Part shown: positions 23,711-30,783 of the stretch, piece after piece
Layout: each line of letters opens with the position of its first letter
Position numbering within the stretch: position 1 is the stretch's first letter
Origin: an uncultured Bacilli bacterium
GTDB taxonomy: Bacteria > Bacillota_I > Bacilli_A > RF39 > UBA660
Direction: 5' to 3'
DNA: 32,448 nt
Assembly (NCBI GenBank): GCA_910586865.1
Contig: CAJUIY010000017.1
Span: 1 to 32,448, forward strand
Program-made: the position numbers and the translations under genes
Notes under the pieces: model-generated
What the model saw: only the letters and a program-made list of their open reading frames with translations
Told to the model about the DNA's origin: nothing
Databases searched by the model: none

Positions 23711-24241
23711 CTAAATTACTCCTAAAAAGTATTCGACTAAAACTGGACTTACAAAATAATGAAATATAACATTCAATGCTATTGGAATTATGATAAATAA
23801 ATTTCCATTCTTATTTAAAAAAATTAACATAGAAATTAATTCTTCCATAAAGAAACAAGAGAATCTTAATAACTGAAATACTATAAAGAAATGGAGCAAG
23901 TCATAATTAATTCCTAATTTTAAATATAAAGAAATATCAACGATAAAAAAATACAACAATATATCAACAATTATATTGATAACATAAAGATAAAAAAACT
24001 TTTTTGAACCTATTCTACATATTATCTTATCATAAATAGATTTTATTTTTTTGCATCTAGTAAAAATATAAAAGATATATATATTATTTAGAATCATCGC
24101 TATATAATTTGCTGATGTCAAACTAGAAATCATATCTATATCATCTGCTTTTTTTCCAAGCAGGACAATAGCGCCAAATATCGCTACCAAAGTGATAATA
24201 CTATAAAATTTAACCCTATCTTTTTTTAATAACTTAACCAT
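23711..24241 (-). CDS. Cassette membrane protein (probable ABC permease subunit), 176 aa
   Basis: Hydrophobic protein with about five helices starting after a basic MVKLLKKDRVKFYS. It overlaps the preceding permease gene by 8 nt and is followed by the ATPase gene after 9 nt, so it is a transporter subunit by context. I see no family signature. The ATG context is A/T-rich with a weak ribosome site inside the upstream gene (AGAGAGAAAG), consistent with coupled translation. Confidence 0.7.
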   Translation of the reverse strand: MVKLLKKDRVKFYSIITLVAIFGAIVLLGKKADDIDMISSLTSANYIAMILNNIYIFYIFTRCKKIKSIYDKIICRIGSKKFFYLYVINIIVDILLYFFIVDISLYLKLGINYDLLHFFIVFQLLRFSCFFMEELISMLIFLNKNGNLFIIIPIALNVIFHYFVSPVLVEYFLGVI

Positions 24242-25070
24242 TTTTTCTTTCTCTCTTATATCTATATTTTATCAAAATACAGGTAATAAATAAATAACCT
24301 AAACAATTCAAGAAAAACATTACGTGCATTTCTATTCCATTTGTTACTCCAGTAAAAGCATCTACTCCTGGACTTATTAATCCACCACTATAAAATAAGT
24401 TTGTAATAATATTACCTATTAAACCTAATTTACCAAGATAGGAAATATATAGATTACCTATTAGTGCAGGAATCATAGTACCAATTATTGACAACAAAAT
24501 TCCACTAATTCTATAAATGTATAAGTTTTTAATAAAAGGAATTAAACTATACAAGAATAAAGACAATATACAAAAACCGATAGTTGAATATATGATGTAG
24601 AATATAAATGAAATTACAGAATTGCTACTATACGCAAATACAGCATTGATATAGTAGGTGGGATCTTTTGTCATTACCAAACTAATCTTTGTAAAATTTA
24701 TGTGAATTATAAAAAAAGTAATAAGATGTATTAATAATCTTACAATAAATGATACAATTAAAATTCTTTTTATTTCTTCCTTGATTCTAGGTTTATATTT
24801 TGTTCTTTCAACAATAAAATGTTGAAATGAACTATATTTGTTTTTATAATAATCAGTTGCAAGAATATTATTTAATAGGAAACCTAATAATAAGTAAAAT
24901 GGAAGAAAAAGAGTCGCACCATTGATACGATAAAAAAACTCAAGTCCTGTTTGAGCACTAATACTCGAAAAAAGATTGTATCCCATACTGAGATACCCAA
25001 GGTGAATAAACAAATAGATAATTATTAATATAACGATTAAAAAAATTTTTTTATGTGCAAGTTCCTTCAT
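24234..25070 (-). CDS. Cassette membrane protein (probable ABC-2 type permease), 278 aa
   Basis: About six to seven hydrophobic helices in the arrangement of ABC-2 permeases: a basic N-terminus MKELAHKKIFLIVILIIIYL, a cytoplasmic loop at about 75-100 (basic, KPRIKEEIKR), then a C-terminal cluster of helices. ATG 25070 is preferred because AGGAG (25078-25082) is 7 nt upstream; ATG 25076 would leave 1 nt. The ribosome site overlaps a small hairpin and follows a larger one, suggesting control of its expression relative to the secreted protein gene. It is the first transporter gene of the cassette. Confidence 0.75.
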   Translation of the reverse strand: MKELAHKKIFLIVILIIIYLFIHLGYLSMGYNLFSSISAQTGLEFFYRINGATLFLPFYLLLGFLLNNILATDYYKNKYSSFQHFIVERTKYKPRIKEEIKRILIVSFIVRLLIHLITFFIIHINFTKISLVMTKDPTYYINAVFAYSSNSVISFIFYIIYSTIGFCILSLFLYSLIPFIKNLYIYRISGILLSIIGTMIPALIGNLYISYLGKLGLIGNIITNLFYSGGLISPGVDAFTGVTNGIEMHVMFFLNCLGYLFITCILIKYRYKRERKNG

Positions 25071-25080
25071 AAACATTCTC

Positions 25081-25122
25081 CTAACATAATTGTTAGTTAG
25101 AGAAGAGAAACTTCTCTAACTA
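25081..25122 (-). promoter_or_regulatory. Tandem hairpins between secreted protein gene and ABC genes
   Basis: A perfect 12-bp stem TAGTTAGAGAAG/CTTCTCTAACTA with 5-nt loop occupies 25094-25122 (arms 25094-25105 and 25111-25122). It has no T tract on either strand. A second stem CTAACA-TAAT-TGTTAG (25081-25096) overlaps the first by 3 nt and includes two bases of the AGGAG ribosome site of the permease gene. The pair could stabilise the upstream message or gate permease translation. Confidence 0.7.
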
Positions 25123-25136
25123 CACTAAAGGGGTTA

Positions 25137-25559
25137 TTAAATATTATCAGCTGAAAATCTGTATTTGACAACTGTATTATTTGTTGGCTCTAGATTTGCA
25201 CTTTTTGCTGCTGAATAATAATTTCTAGCTACTTGAATTAATGATAATTCTGGATGTTTAATAGAATTGACTGTAGCATCAGTCCAATTACTTCCTTGAA
25301 CAAGAGTATTATTTGTATTAAAATACGCTAATGCAATTTGATGAGCTAATGCAGTTTGTTGATAAGTTGCATATTGAGAACCATATACAGAGCCACTTGT
25401 TTTATTATTAGAAACACTTCTATTATATGTCACACCTCCGAATCTTGGTGTTGAAGTTGAAGTCTCACTTGACCAACTTGCTGCAGATGTAACAACTGCA
25501 CCACTCATTAACATTACTGCTACTAAAGTAACTCCCATTCTTTTTATATTTTTATTCAT
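25137..25559 (-). CDS. Small secreted protein, bacteriocin-like by context
   Basis: About 140 aa. A classical signal peptide (MNKNIKRMGVTLVAVMLMSG, then AVVTSAA) with likely cleavage after Ala near residue 27 leaves a mature protein of about 113 aa, rich in Ser, Thr, Asn and Tyr, with no Cys. It begins SWSSETSTSTPRFGGVTYN and ends VKYRFSADNI. ATG 25559 is preceded by AGGAGAG at good distance; an earlier in-frame start at 25616 would place residues before the signal peptide. Its position before an ABC cassette, with a hairpin between, and a structured leader upstream resembles secreted-bacteriocin loci such as the lactococcin-972 type. I see no firm sequence match, so bacteriocin is a hypothesis; a secreted adhesin or signal is possible. 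Confidence 0.7.
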   Translation of the reverse strand: MNKNIKRMGVTLVAVMLMSGAVVTSAASWSSETSTSTPRFGGVTYNRSVSNNKTSGSVYGSQYATYQQTALAHQIALAYFNTNNTLVQGSNWTDATVNSIKHPELSLIQVARNYYSAAKSANLEPTNNTVVKYRFSADNI

Positions 25560-25616
25560 ATAAATACACTCTCCTATCTTTATTTTAGAATTATAAAAAC
25601 ATAGACTTAATACCAC

Positions 25617-26008
25617 TATACTTCAAAATAAAATCTAGTTTTTATACTTCACTATTTTAATTTTTTTTAATAGAGTATAATTACAAAAAATTGCAGTATA
25701 CTACTATTATATTCTATCAAATAAAGTACCATCCTTCCATGATACAATATCACCTCCATTCTAATGAAGTATATATGTGATATTATTTGATGAACATACT
25801 ATAACTAGAAGTAATACTGCAACACATTAAGCACGTATATTTATCAATTTCATTGTATATCTATAGTAATATAAATGTCAACATTTTTCGACAATAAAAA
25901 TAACACGGAGCTTTATAATTTCTTTGCAAAAAATTTTACTTTCTTTAATCTTTTTCACTTATCATTTCTATTGCTTAAAATTTGGATAAGTAAATTACTT
26001 TTGACTTT
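25617..26008 (-). promoter_or_regulatory. Structured leader region of the secreted-protein cassette
   Basis: This 392-nt gap lacks a conventional gene. On the minus strand, in order, it shows: a promoter, TTGACA (plus 25876-25881) with TATACA at 16 nt or TACAAT at 18 nt; the arm TTGCAGTAT (25814-25822); the GGAGGTGAT site and tiny ORF; then the complementary arm ATACTGCAA (25691-25699) followed directly by six T residues (plus A run 25685-25690). Further minus-strand TATAAT/TATTAA-like elements lie at 25590-25620, so a second promoter close to the gene is possible. No terminator is evident for rsmA at 25950-26008. Confidence 0.5.
25667..25747 (-). CDS. Possible leader peptide ORF upstream of the secreted protein gene
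   Basis: A perfect GGAGGTGAT ribosome site (plus 25749-25757) precedes two overlapping tiny frames: a TTG start at 25747 giving 26 codons (LYHGRMVLYLIEYNSSILQF and a hydrophobic end) to TAA at 25667-25669, and an ATG at 25738-25740 giving the 7-residue MEGWYFI to TGA at 25717-25719. The strength of the ribosome site argues that something is translated here; which frame is used is unresolved. Confidence 0.4.
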   Translation of the reverse strand: MYHGRMVLYLIEYNSSILQFFVIILY

Positions 26009-26821
26009 TTATTTCATTAATAGGGTATTACTTAACTCTATAAAAACATCTAGTGGCAATTCCTCTGCACGTGATGTTAACTGATAACCATTTTTTATTA
26101 ACACTTCTTCCACTATTTCCGAGTCGTAATTTTTTAAATTATTCTTAATGTTTTTTCTTTTAAATTGAAAGCTATCGCGAACTAATTGAAAGAAATAATC
26201 TTTATTCTTTAATGGTGTCAATTTCTTCTTTCTTGTTAAGGATACAATACAACTATCTACATTAGGTGATGGAGTAAACTTGTTTCTATCTACATTAAAT
26301 TCTTTTACGACATCATAATAATAATTTAAGTAAACTGTAATCGAAGAATAATTTTTACTTTTTGGCTTGGCACTAAATCGCTCTCCAACCTCTTTTTGTA
26401 CCATCATAATTATTTTTTGGAATGGAATCGTAGAATCCATTAATTTCATTAAAATAGGTGTTGTAATATAGTAAGGAACATTACTAATAAAATAAATATT
26501 TTGATAAGTAATATCTTTGATATCCTTTTTTATTTCTCTATTTAGAAAGTCATCATAAATAAAATGAATATTATTAAAATTATCTTTTACGGTATCTAAA
26601 TGTAATCTTAACTCTTCATCAATTTCATAAGAAATTACTTCTTTACTACACTTTGCTAACTCTTTAGTTAATATCCCTTTTCCTGGACCTACTTCTAATA
26701 CTAAATCATTCTTCGTAATTCCAGATATTGAAACAATTCTTGAAACAATACTAGTGTCTTTTAAAAAGTTTTGACCATATTTTTTCTTATGTTTAAAATT
26801 ATCCATTCCTTCTTTATCCAT
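26009..26821 (-). CDS. rsmA: 16S rRNA dimethyladenosine transferase (RsmA/KsgA)
   Basis: Dimethylates two adjacent adenosines near the 3' end of 16S rRNA. The 270-aa protein has the KsgA start KKYGQNFLKDTSIVSRI (about 13-29), SAM motif I VLEVGPGKGILTKELAK (about 41-57), and motif IV FISNVPYYITTPILMKLMD (the NxPYY catalytic element, about 110-128). The C-terminal helical domain ends LTSRAEELPLDVFIELSN. The start is uncertain: ATG 26821 lacks a clear ribosome site, while ATG 26806 directly abuts AAGAAGGA. In Bacillus it is followed by yabG; here the ABC cassette intervenes, and the SipW/TasA-like locus replaces rnmV upstream. Confidence 0.94.
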   Translation of the reverse strand: MDKEGMDNFKHKKKYGQNFLKDTSIVSRIVSISGITKNDLVLEVGPGKGILTKELAKCSKEVISYEIDEELRLHLDTVKDNFNNIHFIYDDFLNREIKKDIKDITYQNIYFISNVPYYITTPILMKLMDSTIPFQKIIMMVQKEVGERFSAKPKSKNYSSITVYLNYYYDVVKEFNVDRNKFTPSPNVDSCIVSLTRKKKLTPLKNKDYFFQLVRDSFQFKRKNIKNNLKNYDSEIVEEVLIKNGYQLTSRAEELPLDVFIELSNTLLMK

Positions 26822-26908
26822 CTATTAAGTAATCAATAGAATCCTTTCCTAACTTATATCACTAATTATACAAGACAAAATATCATTTGTAAACGAATTA
26901 GAAACAAG

Positions 26909-26928
26909 AAAAAAGGCCTATAAGACCT
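26909..26928 (-). terminator. Intrinsic terminator ending the SipW/TasA-like locus
   Basis: Minus-strand stem AGGTC-TTATA-GGCCT (plus arms 26914-26918 and 26924-26928, one G-T pair) followed by TTTTTTC. The stop TAG of the last gene (26918-26920) lies in loop and stem. Confidence 0.75.
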
Positions 26929-27373
26929 CTATCTCCCTATTCTCCTTTTCTTTTTCCTTTTTGCTTGTAAAAATAAAAATAATATTACTAATGAATAATC
27001 CATACATCATTAACTTCATAAATACAATAAAATCACCATAATATAAAAAATTAATGTTATATCCCATTATTTCATTAAGAACCATATTTTGATCTAATAA
27101 AGCTCTAAAACTGACAAAACAAATACATGAAAATACTAGACAACAAGTTAAATTATAAAATAAATTATGATTTACTGAATTCTGTTTTAAGGAAATATTA
27201 ATAGAAAATAGAATAAGTAAGAGAATAAAAGGAAGAAAGATAGGAATTGCTTCCATGATTCCTTTATCTACTCTAGAATACATCGATAAAACAATATAAA
27301 AAGATAAACCAAAAGATATTAATAAAAGTAAAAATTTTAAGCCCATTAATAGATAATTGATAATCTTTTTCAA
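26918..27373 (-). CDS. Hypothetical four-helix membrane protein at the end of the SipW/TasA-like locus
   Basis: A 151-aa protein with four hydrophobic helices (about 10-31, 40-58, 70-90, 115-135) and a charged C-terminus (SKKEKEKENREIEVL). No family recognised. The start is TTG at 27371-27373 with AAAGGAG about 10 nt upstream; it overlaps the upstream stop codon (TTGA), so it is translationally coupled to the 27370-28056 gene. It closes the locus at a terminator. A role in membrane assembly of the locus products is only a contextual guess. Confidence 0.65.
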   Translation of the reverse strand: MKKIINYLLMGLKFLLLLISFGLSFYIVLSMYSRVDKGIMEAIPIFLPFILLLILFSINISLKQNSVNHNLFYNLTCCLVFSCICFVSFRALLDQNMVLNEIMGYNINFLYYGDFIVFMKLMMYGLFISNIIFIFTSKKEKEKENREIEVL

Positions 27374-28056
27374 CTTTGAATCACTCCTTTAAACCATACT
27401 GAAATATCATAAATATAATCAACAGCCATTTTATAGTTATTTAATATTTCATAATAGGTGTCTTTTACTTCATCATAAATATCATTTTTAGAAGAAGTAC
27501 TAGTAAAAGAATAACTACTATTACCTTTTAATACTTTTTGAATATAATCAGTATTTTTCATTAAAGTATTCGTATGATCCTCCATAAAAGATTTTATTAG
27601 AGGAAGAGTGGAGATATGAATTCTAGTATTCGTTGGTTCTGATAATTCATAAATCTGTTTTATTAAACATTCATTAGAAATACTAGTCTGATAGAATTGT
27701 TGCATCGTATACAAATCTTTCATTGTGATTTCTTTTTTTTCTAGTATTTTATCAAAATTTTTGGAATTTATTCTTTCTACACATGAGGTAAGTCTTGAAG
27801 AAATACTAGACACACTATATACATCTTCAGCTCCTCTATACGTATTGACATCTATTTTGGCATTTTCTGTTACTAAAGATAATTTATCTTTGATTTCTTT
27901 TTCTGCTTGAAAATCACTTTCTTGTTTGACATATTTGTTATTTACTTCCTTATAATGATAAAAATTAATAAATATTAGAAAAAAACATAAACCAAAGGTT
28001 ATACCTAAAATAGTATAACCTATCATATTAAGATACTCTAAAAATATTTTCTTCAT
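27370..28056 (-). CDS. Hypothetical membrane-anchored protein of the SipW/TasA-like locus, 228 aa
   Basis: One or two N-terminal hydrophobic helices (about 11-32, IGYTILGITFGLCFFLIFIN) anchor a soluble, mainly helical domain (about 40-225) that should lie outside the cell. It contains two Cys residues (in RLTSCVERINS and SNECLIKQIY) that might pair. The AGAGGGA ribosome site lies close before ATG 28056, 11 nt after the upstream gene. It ends with TGA, overlapping the next gene's TTG. I do not recognise the family; the context makes it a candidate assembly or anchoring partner of the TasA-like proteins. Confidence 0.65.
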   Translation of the reverse strand: MKKIFLEYLNMIGYTILGITFGLCFFLIFINFYHYKEVNNKYVKQESDFQAEKEIKDKLSLVTENAKIDVNTYRGAEDVYSVSSISSRLTSCVERINSKNFDKILEKKEITMKDLYTMQQFYQTSISNECLIKQIYELSEPTNTRIHISTLPLIKSFMEDHTNTLMKNTDYIQKVLKGNSSYSFTSTSSKNDIYDEVKDTYYEILNNYKMAVDYIYDISVWFKGVIQS

Positions 28057-28067
28057 GAAAATCCCTC

Positions 28068-28592
28068 TTATCTAGTAATTGGATTGACTGCGATATTATA
28101 ATTATAATACTTATCCATCCAATCAGAACTATCTAATTTTCCTGTTATCCATACCTTTAATTCATATCGATTTCTTGATTTTGCTGGAACTGTTCTTACA
28201 TCAATAATATTATTTTCTACATTGGATAAATTATCTTTTTTTACTACTTTACCATTAAGGGACAATTCATATCTTAAATTTTTTCTACTAAGAATTTTTT
28301 TAGTACTATTTTTATCATCTACAAAATCTTCAATTAATAGTTCATATTTAATGTCTGTACTACCACTATTCTTTACGGAAAAGGTATAAGGAGTAATATC
28401 ATCGGTTTCTTCATCTTTTGTTGGAACTTGTTTATCTAAATTTACTTTATTTCCTTGATCATCCACTACTATCTCCAAGGTACTAACAATGGCATCTTTA
28501 TTACCAAAATACTGAAAACTAATATAAGAAAGTATTATTACTCCAATAACTAAAATGATTCCTCCAATAATTAAAAGTATTTTTTTTCCCAT
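28068..28592 (-). CDS. Membrane-anchored beta-rich protein of the SipW/TasA-like locus
   Basis: About 174 aa. One N-terminal helix (about 5-27, LLIIGGIILVIGVIILSYIS) is followed by an extracytoplasmic beta-rich domain: PYTFSVKNSGSTDIKYELLI, RYELSLNGKVV, SRNRYELKVWITGKLDSSDW. The NSGSTDIKYEL and YELKVWI segments echo the strand pattern (YEI..., YRLRMWLDE) of the three TasA-like proteins upstream, so it may be a divergent member that stays membrane-anchored, or a minor subunit. ATG 28592 is chosen because AGAGGTG lies about 8 nt upstream; an in-frame GTG at 28601 is inside that ribosome site. It follows the signal peptidase gene by about 11 nt. Confidence 0.7.
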   Translation of the reverse strand: MGKKILLIIGGIILVIGVIILSYISFQYFGNKDAIVSTLEIVVDDQGNKVNLDKQVPTKDEETDDITPYTFSVKNSGSTDIKYELLIEDFVDDKNSTKKILSRKNLRYELSLNGKVVKKDNLSNVENNIIDVRTVPAKSRNRYELKVWITGKLDSSDWMDKYYNYNIAVNPITR

Positions 28593-28603
28593 TTCATTCA
28601 CCT

Positions 28604-29404
28604 CTATATTATTTCTATTTCTTCCTCTTCTTCTGTTTGATTTTGTTTGTTCTCTTCTTCTAATTTTTTTTCTTCTCGCCTTAATTCTTCTTCAAGCTTT
28701 TCTTTTTCTTCCTTTTTTCTTTTTTCTTCTTCTAATCGATCTTGATCTGATTCTATTAAATCCACTTTTTCTATTTTCTCACTTTTTTTATTTGTATTTA
28801 AAACACTACTTTTAATAGATTTTACTAATTTAATGATATCATAACCAACAATACATAAACATGGAATTACTACAATGATAATCCAACCATAAGACTGCAT
28901 TAATAATGTTTGAATATATCCAATCTTTGGAATCTTTAAGATAACTCTGCCAAAAACATTTTTAGCAGAAACAAGTGCCGTATCTTCTGTATTGTTATTA
29001 TCTCCTTTGGTCCGAAAGAAAAGATCTCCATTTTTACTCTTTTCAATACCAACAATTCTATGGGTAATAGTTAATCCCGAATATCTAGGATCACTCGATA
29101 GAAACGTAATAATATCCCCTACTTCAAGTTCTTTTGCTTCCTGTCTTAAAGTAATAATCGCATCTTCTACTTTTATTGTTGGTTCCATACTGGGACTAAT
29201 AATAATATAAGCTCCAAGTAAAGGAGGTTTATTCACCCCATTTTTTACATTTCTTTGTAAATCAATAAAATAGGCAACAACACCAATCGCTACTAAGATT
29301 AAAATGATTAAGACCGAATACAACAATACCTTTGCGACAAAATGGTACGCTTGGTATATAGTTCGAAAAAAACTATTTTTTTCTTCTTTTTCAGTGCTCT
29401 CCAC
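28604..29404 (-). CDS. sipW: ER-type signal peptidase I, SipW-like, with charged C-terminal tail
   Basis: A 266-aa membrane peptidase. An N-terminal helix (about 25-46) precedes the catalytic region: IISPSMEPTI with Ser72 as nucleophile and TITHRIVGI with His115 where bacterial-type enzymes have Lys. That Ser-His pair defines the SipW/archaeal/ER type, which in Bacillus processes TasA and TapA. A box with KGDNN (about 133-137) follows, then a second helix (about 173-193). After it comes a long tail (about 205-266) made mostly of Glu, Lys and Arg (EEEKRKKEEKEKLEEELRRE), likely a coiled coil in the cytoplasm and unusual for SipW (about 190 aa). The start is GTG 29402-29404 with GGAGGAG upstream. 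Its neighbours are three TasA-like precursors, the expected substrates. Confidence 0.9.
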   Translation of the reverse strand: MESTEKEEKNSFFRTIYQAYHFVAKVLLYSVLIILILVAIGVVAYFIDLQRNVKNGVNKPPLLGAYIIISPSMEPTIKVEDAIITLRQEAKELEVGDIITFLSSDPRYSGLTITHRIVGIEKSKNGDLFFRTKGDNNNTEDTALVSAKNVFGRVILKIPKIGYIQTLLMQSYGWIIIVVIPCLCIVGYDIIKLVKSIKSSVLNTNKKSEKIEKVDLIESDQDRLEEEKRKKEEKEKLEEELRREEKKLEEENKQNQTEEEEEIEII

Positions 29405-29438
29405 TTTGCCACTCCTCCTATTATTCTATTCTACCTAT

Positions 29439-29467
29439 ATAATAGCATGAAATAGGAAAAATTGCAC
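29439..29467 (-). promoter_or_regulatory. Promoter of the sipW-like gene
   Basis: Minus strand TGCTATTAT is an extended -10 (TATTAT at plus 29439-29444, TG at 29446-29447), with GTGCAA 17 nt upstream (plus 29462-29467) as a weak -35. It would allow expression of sipW and the three downstream genes apart from the TasA-like genes. Confidence 0.45.
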
Positions 29468-29476
29468 TATCAATCT

Positions 29477-30088
29477 TTACATATTTGCATAAACATTTAC
29501 CTTAAATTTAAAGTTTTTCTTGGTACTTTCAAGAGATGAATTCTGATCTAACCATATTCTTAAACGATATTGATCTGTCATTTTTTGATTTCTTTCTGAA
29601 TTATTAGTAAAACTACTACTATAAAGAAGCATCGAAGATAAATCTATATTGCTATTGTGAATATTAGAATTTCTAGTAATAGAAAAATTAGTTGGTTTTA
29701 AAACTTCTTGATAAGAAGAAGCTACTTCTTTTTCTAAATAGAATTTAATTTTACTTGGTTCAATACTATCCGCAACTTCCATTTGTTTTGCTCTTATCTC
29801 ATAATAAATAGTGGATTTACCTTGTATTACTGCCTCTAAAGAAAAATCAAAGTATTCATTTTGTACTTTTCCAACAGAATCACTTAATGGTAATGCATCT
29901 GTAATATGAATTGTATTTTTACTACTTTCAATAAAAGAAAAAGTAATTCCTCCTGTTGATATTACATTTTCTCTCTTCCCCACCTCAGAAAAGGTAAAAA
30001 CTGCATAAGAAATACCTGCCACTGCCAAAACTAAAAGAGCAATACCAAATATTGACAATAAAATCTCTTTTGAGTCACTATTTTCCAT
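29477..30088 (-). CDS. TasA/camelysin-like secreted precursor, paralog 3
   Basis: A 203-aa precursor. The N-terminal region has a helix (about 8-29, ILLSIFGIALLVLAVAGISY) ending in the SipW-type sequence YAVFTFSEVGKRENVISTGG, comparable with the AxFSD...NTFTxGTL processing region of TasA. The mature part (about 170 aa) is beta-rich with the marks shared by the paralogs: ALPLSDSVGK, EYFDFSL, YYEIRAK and DQYRLRIWLDQNSSLES. It has no Cys or LPXTG sorting signal. AGGTG precedes ATG 30088. It lies just after the terminator of paralog 2, so it depends on read-through or an unseen promoter. By analogy the product would be exported, cut by the neighbouring SipW-like enzyme and perhaps polymerised into fibres. 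Confidence 0.8.
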   Translation of the reverse strand: MENSDSKEILLSIFGIALLVLAVAGISYAVFTFSEVGKRENVISTGGITFSFIESSKNTIHITDALPLSDSVGKVQNEYFDFSLEAVIQGKSTIYYEIRAKQMEVADSIEPSKIKFYLEKEVASSYQEVLKPTNFSITRNSNIHNSNIDLSSMLLYSSSFTNNSERNQKMTDQYRLRIWLDQNSSLESTKKNFKFKVNVYANM

Positions 30089-30105
30089 AAAATCACCTTA
30101 TACTT

Positions 30106-30130
30106 AAAAAAAGCATCTTATAATGCTTTT
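30106..30130 (-). terminator. Hairpin terminator between TasA-like paralogs 2 and 3
   Basis: Minus-strand stem AAAAGCAT-TATAAG-ATGCTTTT (plus arms 30109-30116 and 30123-30130) followed by a T run (plus A run 30106-30112). The stop TAA of paralog 2 (30118-30120) is in the loop. It would reduce transcription into paralog 3 and sipW. Confidence 0.8.
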
Positions 30131-30765
30131 CCATATACATTAATTTTTACTGAATAAAACTTACCAGATTCTACTACTGCATTTTCATCTAACCACATTC
30201 TTAATCGATAATTATCTACCGATGACGACTTTTTCGTAACATTCAATAATACCATAGAACCTTTAGGAGAACCTACATTTGTTTGTTTATCAATTGGAGT
30301 AAAAAAAGTAGGGGCCATTACTTCTTCATAAGTACCGCTCTTTTGTTGCTCCAAATATAATTTAACAGCACCATCGGGAATACTAGAATTGACATCTTTA
30401 ATAGCTGCAATCTCATAATTAACAGAAACATTCCCAACAATAGTGGAATTAATCGTAAAATCAAAATACTCGCCTTTTCCTTTCAAAGTTTTACCAACCA
30501 TATCTGAGGTAGGTAAAGCATTTTCAATTGAGATGCCATTAGTATCTTCCGTGTAATTCATTGAAATATTACCCGTACTAATTGTATTCGATTTCTTTCC
30601 TTCTTGTACTCTAAGAAAAGTTGCAAAGCTAACACTAATTACTGATATTACTAATATAGTGATTGCCAAAAGAGATAATAAAATTACTCGTGATGAATTA
30701 TCTTTTTCTTTCTCTTCTACTCCTTCCTTGATATTTTCTTTTTTCATGTTATCTTTTTCTTGCAT
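30118..30765 (-). CDS. TasA/camelysin-like secreted precursor, paralog 2
   Basis: About 215 aa. A charged cytoplasmic leader (MQEKDNMKKENIKEGVEEKE) is longer than in the other two paralogs. It precedes a helix (about 26-48, VILLSLLAITILVISVISVS) and the SipW-type junction SFATFLRVQEGKKSNTISTG. The mature part shows NALPTSDMVGK, GEYFDFTINSTIVGNVSVNY, YEIAAIKD and NYRLRMWLDENAVVESGKF. ATG 30765 is preferred to the in-frame TTG at 30771 because AGAGGT lies 7 nt before it. It follows paralog 1 by 18 nt and is followed by a terminator containing its stop codon, so paralogs 1 and 2 form the main message. Confidence 0.8.
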   Translation of the reverse strand: MQEKDNMKKENIKEGVEEKEKDNSSRVILLSLLAITILVISVISVSFATFLRVQEGKKSNTISTGNISMNYTEDTNGISIENALPTSDMVGKTLKGKGEYFDFTINSTIVGNVSVNYEIAAIKDVNSSIPDGAVKLYLEQQKSGTYEEVMAPTFFTPIDKQTNVGSPKGSMVLLNVTKKSSSVDNYRLRMWLDENAVVESGKFYSVKINVYGKAL

Positions 30766-30783
30766 ATACAATACCTCTTTCCG

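Noticed and set aside
25094..25122. Perfect hairpin taken as an intrinsic terminator of the secreted protein gene
   Set aside because: No T tract follows it on the minus strand (AACAATTATG) or on the plus strand; kept as a regulatory hairpin.
25875..26084. Plus-strand ORF of 69 codons overlapping the end of rsmA
   Set aside because: Phe/Leu-rich antisense frame without a ribosome site; it overlaps the promoter and leader on the other strand.
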